From: Hyphomicrobiales bacterium
GTDB lineage: Bacteria > Pseudomonadota > Alphaproteobacteria > Rhizobiales > Phreatobacteraceae
Direction: 5' to 3'
Assembly: GCA_017304475.1 (NCBI GenBank)
Contig: JAFKKV010000013.1
Coordinates: 248,001 to 312,000 of the forward strand
Length of the DNA: 64,000 nucleotides
Shown here: positions 51,843 through 58,799 of the stretch, piece by piece
Layout: each line of letters begins with the position of its first letter
Position numbering within the stretch: position 1 is the stretch's first letter
Made by a program: the position numbers and the translations under genes
Notes under the pieces: generated by a model
What the model saw: the letters and a program-made list of their open reading frames with translations, nothing else
Databases searched by the model: none
Told to the model about the DNA's origin: nothing

Positions 51843-51875
51843 GGCGAGGCCTCCTCCTGTACGCCCGGCATCGAC

Positions 51876-52760
51876 TCAGAAGCCGTAGAGCCTGGCCGGA
51901 TTGTCGACGAGCACGGCATGCCGTTCGGCCGCATCCGGCACCCAGTCGAGCAAGGCATCGAACAGGTCGGTATCGTTGGGCATGGCGATCTTGGCTGCCG
52001 GATGGGGCCAGTCTGTACCCCAGACGATGCGATCGGGCCGGGCCGCGACCAGGGCGCGGGCGAAAGGCACCACATCGGCATAGGGTGTCGTCGCCGCGCC
52101 GGTGATCCGATAAGGCCCGGTCAGCTTCACCCAGCAGCGGCCGCCCGCGACATGGTCGAGGAAGCGCTGCCAGGCCGGGTTGGCCGAGCCCTCGCGGGTT
52201 GGCATGTAACCCATATGACCTATGACGCTGTCGACCGGCAGACGCGCCAGCTTCGGCACCAGATCGTCGAAGGAATGGACATGAACCAGGAATTCGACAT
52301 GCCAGCCGAGATCGGCAATGCGCCCGGCCACCGCCTCGAAATCGCTCCAGCTGTCGAAGGGCATGCCGCCCTTGTCGACCAGGTTGATGCGGATGCCGGT
52401 GGCGCCGGCCTTGGCGAAAGCCTTCAGCTCGGCGTCGGTGACATCGCGCCCAACCGCCACCACCGCCCGATAGCGCCCGGGATCGGTCGCGACGACGTCG
52501 AGGATCGCCCGGTTGTCGATGCCATAGACGCTCGGCTGGGTCAGCACCGCCCGCTCGACGCCGAGCACGGCATGGAGATGCTGGTAGGCGGAGAGAAGCG
52601 CATCGGGCGGCGTATAGCCGCGTCTCGGCGAATAGGCATAACGCTCGACCGGCCCGAAGACATGGGCGTGGGCATCGCAAGCCTTGGCCGGCGCGCGCCA
52701 TTTCGGCTGATGCGGCGAGGGATCATAGGCCGCGCAGGCCGGAATTTCGGTATCGCTCAT
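51876..52760 (-). CDS. amidohydrolase family protein (COG3618, 2-pyrone-4,6-dicarboxylate lactonase-like)
   Basis: The 294-residue metal-independent or zinc-dependent TIM-barrel hydrolase has KACDAHAHVFGPVERYAYSPRRGYTPPDALLSAYQHLHAVLGVERAVLTQPSVYG, including the His-x-His pair, then IRINLVDKGG, SVIGHMGYMP and DRIVWGTDWPHP with the catalytic Asp. This matches LigI-type lactonases and related hydrolases. Codons further upstream are open; MNGPAM at 52775 would overlap the Bug stop (ATGA), while MSDTEIP at 52760 has GGACC upstream, so the true start is uncertain by five residues. It follows the Bug gene. Confidence 0.85.
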   Translation of the reverse strand: MSDTEIPACAAYDPSPHQPKWRAPAKACDAHAHVFGPVERYAYSPRRGYTPPDALLSAYQHLHAVLGVERAVLTQPSVYGIDNRAILDVVATDPGRYRAVVAVGRDVTDAELKAFAKAGATGIRINLVDKGGMPFDSWSDFEAVAGRIADLGWHVEFLVHVHSFDDLVPKLARLPVDSVIGHMGYMPTREGSANPAWQRFLDHVAGGRCWVKLTGPYRITGAATTPYADVVPFARALVAARPDRIVWGTDWPHPAAKIAMPNDTDLFDALLDWVPDAAERHAVLVDNPARLYGF

Positions 52761-52771
52761 TGCAGGTCCGT

Positions 52772-53746
52772 TCATTGCGGTTCGACGCCGGCCGCCTTGA
52801 TCACCGCCGCCCAGCGATCGACCTCGGTGCGCACGAGGTTGCGCAGATAGTCGGGCGTGCGCTCCTCCGGCTTCGGCGGCAAGGAACCGATCTCCTGGAT
52901 GCGCCGGCGCACGTCCTCGTCCGCCAGGGCCGCCATCAGCGCGCGCGACAGCACATCGAGCGCCGGTTTCGGCGTGTCCTTCGGCGCGAAGATCGCGTTC
53001 CAGCCGGTGAACAGATAGGGCTCGAGCCCGGCCTCGCGCGAGGTCGGCACGTCGGGCGTCACGGCGAGGCGCTCCGGCTGGGCCACCAGCAGGCCCCTGA
53101 TCGTGCCGGCCTGGATCTGCGGCACCACGGTCGGCGCCAGATCGCACATGGCGTCGATATGGCCGGCGACGAGATCGTTCATGGCCGGCCCCGAGCCGCG
53201 ATAGGGCGTGGCCAGCGTCTTTTCCTTGGTCAGATATTCCAGGAACAGGCAGCCGAGATGCGGCGTCGAGCCGACCCCCGCATGGCCCGAGGTCACCTTG
53301 CCCGGATTGGCCCTGACATAGGCCAGGAATTCCTGGAAGGTCCGGGCCGGAAACTCACGGCGCACCACGACATAACCGGGCGTGCCGGCGATCACGCCGA
53401 TCGGTTCGAGTTCACGCGGGTCGTATGGCATGGCCTTGTAGAGCGCCGGTGCGGCCGCATGGCTGCCGAGGCTGCCGACGGTCAGCGTATAGCCGTCGGC
53501 TGTCGCCCGGGCGCCCCGCGCGCCGCCGAGCGTACCACCGGCACCCGCCGCATTCTCGATCACCACCGGCTGGCCGAGCGTGCGGCTCATATGCTCGGCG
53601 ACGATGCGGGCGAGCACATCGGTCGGCCCACCGGCCGCGAAGACCACGATCATGGTCACCGGCCGGGATGGAAATGTCTGGGCGGCGGCCGAACCGGCCA
53701 CGGCCAGAAGAAAAGCGAGGCTGAGCGCCAGGCGGCGAAACGGCAT
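52772..53746 (-). CDS. Bug-family tripartite transporter receptor, orphan
   Basis: The 324-residue periplasmic binding protein has a clear signal peptide (MPFRRLALSLAFLLAVAGSAAA). The Bug core is FPSRPVTMIVVFAAGGPTDVLARIVAEHM and VIENAAGAGGTLGGARGARATADGYTLTVGS, and TPYRGSGPAMNDLVAGHIDAMCD follows. No membrane subunits adjoin. It is the second gene of an operon that begins with the Tat-exported FAH-like enzyme and continues into the amidohydrolase. It could deliver a lactone or carboxylate to them. Confidence 0.9.
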   Translation of the reverse strand: MPFRRLALSLAFLLAVAGSAAAQTFPSRPVTMIVVFAAGGPTDVLARIVAEHMSRTLGQPVVIENAAGAGGTLGGARGARATADGYTLTVGSLGSHAAAPALYKAMPYDPRELEPIGVIAGTPGYVVVRREFPARTFQEFLAYVRANPGKVTSGHAGVGSTPHLGCLFLEYLTKEKTLATPYRGSGPAMNDLVAGHIDAMCDLAPTVVPQIQAGTIRGLLVAQPERLAVTPDVPTSREAGLEPYLFTGWNAIFAPKDTPKPALDVLSRALMAALADEDVRRRIQEIGSLPPKPEERTPDYLRNLVRTEVDRWAAVIKAAGVEPQ

Positions 53747-53763
53747 GAAATCCCCCTGCGGAT

Positions 53764-53781
53764 GGCGGCCGGGTGGCCGCC
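53764..53781. terminator. short hairpin between FAH-like and Bug genes
   Basis: GGCGGCC-GGGT-GGCCGCC is a perfect 7-bp stem in the 114-base gap on the way from the FAH-like gene to the Bug gene. It may set differential expression; no T-tract is present. Confidence 0.35.
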
Positions 53782-53860
53782 GCTGTGTTTCCTCCTCCGC
53801 TGGCGGGATGCGTGCCCCGCCGGTCGGACCGTGCTTGGCGCTGGCGCCCGAAGAGGCCGG

Positions 53861-54655
53861 TCAGACGATCCGGATCGACAGGTCGGGCAGGCGCTCGATC
53901 TTGCAGAGGATGACGTCGCCCTTGACCACCGGACCGACATTTTCCGGCGTGCCGGAATAGATGATGTCTCCGGCAAACAGCTCGTTGGCGGCCGACAGCC
54001 TGGAGATCTGCTCGGCCACCGACCAGATCATATGCTTCAGCGTGGCGTTCTGCTTCACCGTGCCGTTGACGCTGAGCGAGATGGCACCATCGGTGAAGTG
54101 GCCGATCTGGGCCGCCGGGTGGATCGGTCCGATGGGTGCCGAGCGGTCGAAGCTCTTGCCGATTTCCCAGGGCTTCTTCTCGTCGCCCATGGCGCGCTGC
54201 AGGTCGCGCCGGGTCATGTCGAGGCCGACGGCATAACCGAAGACATGGTCCAGCGCCTTGTCGATCGGGATATCGCGACCGCCCGATTTCAGCGCCGCGA
54301 CCAGCTCGACCTCGTAGTGATAATTGCGGGTGAGGGTCGGATAGGGATGGTCGACGACGCCATTGGCCGGCACCAGCTGGATCGCGTCGGTCGGCTTCTG
54401 AAAGAAGAACGGCGGCTCACGACTGGGATCCGACCCCATTTCACGGGCATGGGCGGCATAGTTGCGCCCGATGCAATAGATCCGGCGCACCGGAAAGACC
54501 TCGGCCGAGCCGACGATCGGAATGGTGGTGACGGCCACCGGAAAGGCCGGCTTGGCGGCCGCACCCTGCGCGGCTGCGGGCTCGGCGGCGCCCGCGGCGA
54601 GGCCGGCGGCAGCGGCGGCGGAGCCGGTGACGAATGTGCGGCGTGACGATGCCAT
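53861..54655 (-). CDS. fumarylacetoacetate hydrolase-fold protein with Tat signal
   Basis: The 264-residue protein starts MASSRRTFVTGSAAAAAGLAAGA and runs to an AAAQ cleavage site: a twin-arginine export signal. The rest is an FAH-fold enzyme with RIYCIGRNYAAHAREMG, YHYEVELVAALKSG (Glu-x-Glu metal site), GLDMTRRDLQRAMG (third metal acid) and AGDIIYSGTPENVGPVVKGD. FAH-fold hydrolases and decarboxylases are normally cytoplasmic, so export to the periplasm is unusual. Metal-site conservation suggests it is active. It heads an operon with Bug, amidohydrolase and TAXI genes and is divergent from a FadR-type regulator. Confidence 0.88.
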   Translation of the reverse strand: MASSRRTFVTGSAAAAAGLAAGAAEPAAAQGAAAKPAFPVAVTTIPIVGSAEVFPVRRIYCIGRNYAAHAREMGSDPSREPPFFFQKPTDAIQLVPANGVVDHPYPTLTRNYHYEVELVAALKSGGRDIPIDKALDHVFGYAVGLDMTRRDLQRAMGDEKKPWEIGKSFDRSAPIGPIHPAAQIGHFTDGAISLSVNGTVKQNATLKHMIWSVAEQISRLSAANELFAGDIIYSGTPENVGPVVKGDVILCKIERLPDLSIRIV

Positions 54656-54720
54656 GACGCTGTTCCCTCCGTGATGTGTCGGTTGGCCTGCAGTCAAGCA
54701 CGACAATCGGTTGCTTTCAA

Positions 54721-54736
54721 CCAATGACTCAATTGG
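54721..54736. promoter_or_regulatory. candidate GntR operator, half-site pair 1
   Basis: ACCAAT and ATTGGT arms surround six bases in the gap between the divergent FAH-like and GntR genes. A second similar pair lies at about 54,813-54,827. The close duplication suggests binding by the adjacent regulator. Confidence 0.45.
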
Positions 54737-54804
54737 TGCAGCGCGCAAATCCGCCTGCCAGTTGTCCATTTACATTGGACGAAGGCCTCGCTCCGCCTTG
54801 TCAC

Positions 54805-54827
54805 TGGTTCAACCAATTTGCTATTGG
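54805..54827. promoter_or_regulatory. candidate GntR/FadR operator, TGGT-TCA-ACCA plus ACCAAT-ATTGGT
   Basis: TGGTTCAACCA (54805-54815) matches the TnGTnnnACnA pattern of FCD-type GntR regulators, and it runs straight into ACCAAT-5-ATTGGT (to 54827). It lies 15-40 bases before the regulator start, fitting autoregulation and control of the divergent operon. Confidence 0.5.
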
Positions 54828-54842
54828 TCATGACATCGTGCC

Positions 54843-55538
54843 ATGGCGCGCAGACGGACCGACACCATGAGCCAGGCCACCGAACAGGGCATCCTCACGC
54901 AGTTGCGTGCCTATCTGGCGCAGACCGAGATGGGGCCGCAGGGCCGGCTGCCGCCCGAGCGCGACCTTGCCGCCGTGCTCGACGTCTCACGCGCCGAGCT
55001 GCGCAAGGCGCTTGCCGCGCTGGAGGCCGAAGGGCAGCTCTGGCGCCATGTCGGCAAGGGAACCTTCCTCGGCGAGCGGCCGCGCTCGGCCATGGACCAT
55101 GTCGCGGCGCTGGCGCGGATCACCAATCCGGTCGAGGTCATGCGGGCGAGGCTTGCCGTCGAGCCTGAACTGGCACGGCTCGCCGCGCTGCATGCGAGCG
55201 CCGCCGAGATCGACGAACTCCGGGGTTTCGTCGCCGCCGGGCGCGCCGCCCAGTCCTGGCGGCAATATGAGTTGGCCGATGCGCGCTTCCACCGGCAGAT
55301 CGCCGAAGCCGCCGGCAATGCCGTGCTGCTGGCGGTCTATGACCTGATCAGCGACATCAGGCGGGCGGTGACCTGGACCAGGCTCAGGCCGCGGGTCGAG
55401 GGCCCTGCCCCGGACCACCACTCCTTCGCCGAGCACGACGCCTTGCTGTCGGCGATCGAGACACGCCAACCCCATGATGCTGCGAGGGCCATGCAGGCCC
55501 ATCTCGCCAGCGTCGAGCGGCAATTGAGCGGCGGCTGA
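54843..55538 (+). CDS. GntR-family regulator, FadR/FCD subgroup
   Basis: The 231-residue protein has the wHTH LPPERDLAAVLDVSRAELRKALAALEAEGQLWRHVGKGTFLG at ~35-75. A C-terminal all-helical FCD domain includes VMRARLAVEPELARLAALHAS, ADARFHRQIAEAAGNAVL and SFAEHDALLSAIETRQPHDAARAMQAHLASVER, with the His/Asp residues that usually bind a metal-carboxylate effector. It is divergent from the FAH-like/Bug/amidohydrolase/TAXI operon, its likely target. An ATG at 54867 is an alternative start eight residues in. Confidence 0.88.
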   Translation: MARRRTDTMSQATEQGILTQLRAYLAQTEMGPQGRLPPERDLAAVLDVSRAELRKALAALEAEGQLWRHVGKGTFLGERPRSAMDHVAALARITNPVEVMRARLAVEPELARLAALHASAAEIDELRGFVAAGRAAQSWRQYELADARFHRQIAEAAGNAVLLAVYDLISDIRRAVTWTRLRPRVEGPAPDHHSFAEHDALLSAIETRQPHDAARAMQAHLASVERQLSGG

Positions 55539-55558
55539 TCAGGCCGGCCTTGCGGCTC

Positions 55559-56476
55559 TCAGGGCCATCTTACCAGCGGCGGCATGGACGACAGGATGCT
55601 CTCGACATTGCCGCCGGTCTTCAGCCCGAAAATCGTGCCGCGATCATAAAGCAGGTTGAACTCGACATAGCGGCCGCGGCGGATCAGCTGCTCCTCGCGA
55701 TCCGCTTCGGTCCAGGCAGCGGCGAAATTTGCCCGAACCAAGGCGGGATAGACGCTCAAGAAGGCACGGCCGACATCCCGGGTGAAGGCGAAGTCGGCGT
55801 CCCGGTCACCGGAATCGAGATAGTCGAAAAAGATGCCGCCGACGCCACGCGGCTCATTGCGGTGCTTCAGGTGGAAATAGTCGTCGCACCAGGCCTTGTA
55901 GCGGGGATAGTCGGCCACCGGATGAGGCGCGCAGGCCGCTTCCAGCGCGGCATGGAAGGCGACGGTGTCCGGATCCTGCTGGTTGCGCCGGCGATCGAGC
56001 ACCGGCGTCAGGTCTGCGCCGCCGCCGAACCAGGCGCGCGTGGTCGCCACCATGCGCGTGTTCATATGCACGGCCGGGACGTTCGGATTGTGCAGATGGG
56101 CGATCAGCGAAATGCCCGAGGCCCAGAAGCGCGGATCCTCCGCGGCGCCCGGGATCTGGCCGCGAAATTCCGGGGCGAATTCGCCGTGAACCGTGGAAAC
56201 GTGGACGCCGACCTTCTCGAAGACGCGGCCGGTCATCATGGCCATGACGCCGCCACCGCCGGGTTTGCCCGAATGGTCGGTGCGGTTCCACGGCTTCCGG
56301 ACGAAGCGGCCGGGCGCCATGCCGGCATGGGCACTATCGGCCGGCAGGTCGTCCTCGATCGCCTCCAAGGCGCCGATAATATCGTCGCGCAAGGCCTCGA
56401 ACCAAGCTTTCGAACGGGCCTTGCGGTCTTCGAGGTCGGCGGGCAAGGGGCTTGGATCGGGGCGTGCGCTGTTCAT
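55559..56476 (-). CDS. hemF: oxygen-dependent coproporphyrinogen-III oxidase
   Basis: The 305-residue enzyme carries out aerobic oxidative decarboxylation of coproporphyrinogen III in haem synthesis. Signatures include [94 protein letters not shown] and [35 protein letters not shown]. The length is normal. It is convergent with the GntR gene and about 106 bases downstream of the YcnI-type copper protein, probably a separate transcript. Confidence 0.97.
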   Translation of the reverse strand: MNSARPDPSPLPADLEDRKARSKAWFEALRDDIIGALEAIEDDLPADSAHAGMAPGRFVRKPWNRTDHSGKPGGGGVMAMMTGRVFEKVGVHVSTVHGEFAPEFRGQIPGAAEDPRFWASGISLIAHLHNPNVPAVHMNTRMVATTRAWFGGGADLTPVLDRRRNQQDPDTVAFHAALEAACAPHPVADYPRYKAWCDDYFHLKHRNEPRGVGGIFFDYLDSGDRDADFAFTRDVGRAFLSVYPALVRANFAAAWTEADREEQLIRRGRYVEFNLLYDRGTIFGLKTGGNVESILSSMPPLVRWP

Positions 56477-56582
56477 GCCCGGGGTCTAGTCCGCGGCCCG
56501 GCGATCTTCAAGAGGTCAGGAGGTCTCACCGAAACGCCTGCCCCAAGTGGGAAAGGCGTGCCGAGAGACCGTTGTGGTCGCT

Positions 56583-57569
56583 TCAATGATGACGATGCTC
56601 GTCGGCCGGCGCCGCGGCACCGATGCCGCCGACGCGGAATTCGACCTCGACCGTGCCGGCCTTCTCGAAGGTCAGGGTCGCCTTGAAGGTCTCACCCTCG
56701 GCGAGTGCCCGATGCAGGCCGATAAACATCATGTGGAAGCCGCCGGGACGCAGTTCGACGGTCTTGCCCGGCTCGATGATCAGGCCGTCCTGGAGCTTGC
56801 GCATGCTCATGACGCCATTGGCCGTGCTCATCTCGTGAACCTCGAGGCGGTCGGAAATGCTGGTGCTGCCGCCGAGCAGCCGGTCCGGCGTCGTGCCCGT
56901 ATTGGTCACCCGGAGATAGCCGGCGCCGACGCGCACCGCACCGGGGGTCGCCCGCGACCAGGGCGCCTCGATGCGCAGGCCCGCCCGCTCGAAGACCGGA
57001 GCGGCCTGGGCCGCCGCCGGCGTCGCCGCCGCGGCCAGGATGCGCAGGGCCGGCGCCGGCGCGCGCAGGTTCGCGGCCGTGCGTTCGGCCGTCGGCGTCT
57101 CGATCCAGCGCTCCTCGCCATTGGCGCAGGTCTGGATGACAGGGAAATAGAGCGTGCTGCCGCCGGCGGCGGCCGGATCGACCTGGCCGACAAAGACGAA
57201 CTCGTCGAAGAAATCATTGGGCAGCGAGCCGCCCGACCAGACGATCTCGCTGACGCCCTCGAGGATCTCCCGGCCATGGGACGAATAGGCCTTGGCATAG
57301 GGCTTCACCGTGGTCGCAACCGTCCAACCGGGCTTGGGCACGGGCTTCACCGAGAACAGGCCTTCGGGAATCTGGACCCGGATGGCGGTCGTCGCCTCGC
57401 GGCCGCAACCATGCGGCACGGCAAGAATGCCGCGATAGCTGGTGCCTGCGGTCGCCTCGCGGCGTTCCAGGGTGACATGGGCTTGCGCGCCCGAGGCGAG
57501 GCCGGCAAGGCCCAGGCCAATAAGCGCCAGCATCTTGAGCCGGCGATGGGACAACAGAGCGATCGTCAT
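56583..57569 (-). CDS. fused YcnI (DUF1775) and PCu(A)C copper chaperone
   Basis: The 328-residue secreted protein has a signal peptide ending near GAQA, so that the mature chain begins HVTLERREATAGTSYRGIL, the conserved opening of the YcnI copper-binding domain (to about residue 175). After an Ala/Pro linker comes a PCu(A)C domain with APWSRATPGAVRVGAGYLRVTNTG, EVHEMSTANGVMSMRKL and GGFHMMFIGLHRAL, containing the His/Met copper ligands of the H-M-x10-M-x21-H-x-M type. A His-rich tail (DEHRHH) ends it. The two domains are usually separate genes. It is the last gene of a TonB-dependent operon and is predicted to bind or deliver copper in the periplasm. Confidence 0.9.
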   Translation of the reverse strand: MTIALLSHRRLKMLALIGLGLAGLASGAQAHVTLERREATAGTSYRGILAVPHGCGREATTAIRVQIPEGLFSVKPVPKPGWTVATTVKPYAKAYSSHGREILEGVSEIVWSGGSLPNDFFDEFVFVGQVDPAAAGGSTLYFPVIQTCANGEERWIETPTAERTAANLRAPAPALRILAAAATPAAAQAAPVFERAGLRIEAPWSRATPGAVRVGAGYLRVTNTGTTPDRLLGGSTSISDRLEVHEMSTANGVMSMRKLQDGLIIEPGKTVELRPGGFHMMFIGLHRALAEGETFKATLTFEKAGTVEVEFRVGGIGAAAPADEHRHH

Positions 57570-57582
57570 GGGATCATCCTCT

Positions 57583-58722
57583 TCAACGAAGCGAAAAACT
57601 GACCGGTGCGGTGAGCGTCATGACGCTCGGACCGAATTCGGCGGGAAGCGGCGGAAAGGGCGCGGCGCGATGCACCATGGCAATGGCAGCCTGGTCGAGG
57701 GCGGCATTGCCCGAAGAGCGGACCAGCGCGACGCTGGTGGCACCGCCCGCCCGCGTAATGGCGAAACGCACCGCGGCATGACCCTGCTGGCCACGATCGC
57801 GCTCGGCCTGCGGATAGACCTTGGCGCGATGGAGCCTGGCCATGACCAGGCCAATATAGCTCGGCGGAGGCGTCGCGCTGCGCTGGCCCTCGCTGGTGAC
57901 ACCGCGCCCTGACGAAGCGGTGGAGGGCGCCGCGGCGGCGCGTGCCGGCGGCTGGCGCGGCGGTGCCGGCTCCGGTCGCCGGGCCTGTGGCGGCTCGGGG
58001 CGCGGCGGCGTCCGGACGACCGGGCGAGGCTGGGGCGGCTGTGGACGCGCCACCGGCGGCGTCTCCTGCGGCTTTGGCGGCGGCGTCAGTTCGGCCGGCA
58101 ACGGGATTTCGGCGACCGCCGGCATATCCAGCACCATGGGCGGCGGTTCGGCCTGGACGACCGGAGGCTCCAGCGGCGGGTCGGGTGGCGGCGGCTCCTG
58201 CCGTGCTTCCGTTTCGACCGGTGGTTCCGGCGGCGCAGGCTGTGGTTGCTGCTCGGCCGCCGGCTCGGCCGCTGCGGAAGCCGCCGCCGGCGCTGCGGCG
58301 GCGGCCTCGACGATCTCGACATCGATGGTCGGCAGCTCGACCGGCGCCTGGGCGACCGGGGCGATGAAGACGAGCGCGGCGAAGACGGCCGCGACATGCA
58401 GCGCGACCGATGTCGCGGCACCGGCCGCGCGGACCGGCAGGACCGGGGCGGCGGCCGCCTGGGCCGGGGCTTCCGCCACGACCGCGATGGCCGGCGCATC
58501 GGCCTCGCCGGTCGCCGGTGGTTCGAGCGCCACCTCGGGCGCCCGGCCGGTCCGGTCCGCAACGAAACCCGGACGGATATCGAGCGGCGGCAGCGCCGGC
58601 CCGTCGGGTTCGACCGGCCATGCCGTCAGTTCGAGCGAGACCGGAACCGTGGCGCCAAGCGACCGCAAAGGCCGTTCGTCGAGGACGACCCTTTCGAGCT
58701 CACTGGTGCTGGACTGGCGCAT
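57583..58722 (-). CDS. energy transducer TonB-like protein
   Basis: The 379-residue protein is unusual in having about 100 residues before its single transmembrane helix (~104-122, TSVALHVAAVFAALVFIAPV). A long Pro/Ala/Glu-rich linker (~150-285), as in TonB, spans the periplasm. The C-terminal domain has YIGLVMARLHRAKVYPQAERDRGQQGHAAVRFAITRAGGATSVALVRSSGNAALDQAAIAMVHRAAPFPPLP, the TonB-box-binding fold. It should energise the adjacent outer-membrane receptor, presumably with ExbBD encoded elsewhere. A strong hairpin (58749-58781) separates it from the receptor gene. Confidence 0.92.
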   Translation of the reverse strand: MRQSSTSELERVVLDERPLRSLGATVPVSLELTAWPVEPDGPALPPLDIRPGFVADRTGRAPEVALEPPATGEADAPAIAVVAEAPAQAAAAPVLPVRAAGAATSVALHVAAVFAALVFIAPVAQAPVELPTIDVEIVEAAAAAPAAASAAAEPAAEQQPQPAPPEPPVETEARQEPPPPDPPLEPPVVQAEPPPMVLDMPAVAEIPLPAELTPPPKPQETPPVARPQPPQPRPVVRTPPRPEPPQARRPEPAPPRQPPARAAAAPSTASSGRGVTSEGQRSATPPPSYIGLVMARLHRAKVYPQAERDRGQQGHAAVRFAITRAGGATSVALVRSSGNAALDQAAIAMVHRAAPFPPLPAEFGPSVMTLTAPVSFSLR

Positions 58723-58748
58723 CGCGTCGGTTTCGCTTCGGTGATGGC

Positions 58749-58781
58749 GTCCGCCGGCCCGGATGATACCGCCCGGCGGAC
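58749..58781 (-). terminator. intercistronic hairpin between receptor and tonB-like genes
   Basis: GTCCGCCGG and CCGGCGGAC form a perfect 9-bp stem enclosing an inner CGG-ATGATA-CCG stem. It lies in the 77-base gap between the TonB-dependent receptor stop and the tonB-like start and could moderate readthrough; no T-run follows. Confidence 0.45.
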
Positions 58782-58799
58782 AGGAGCATCATTACAGCC

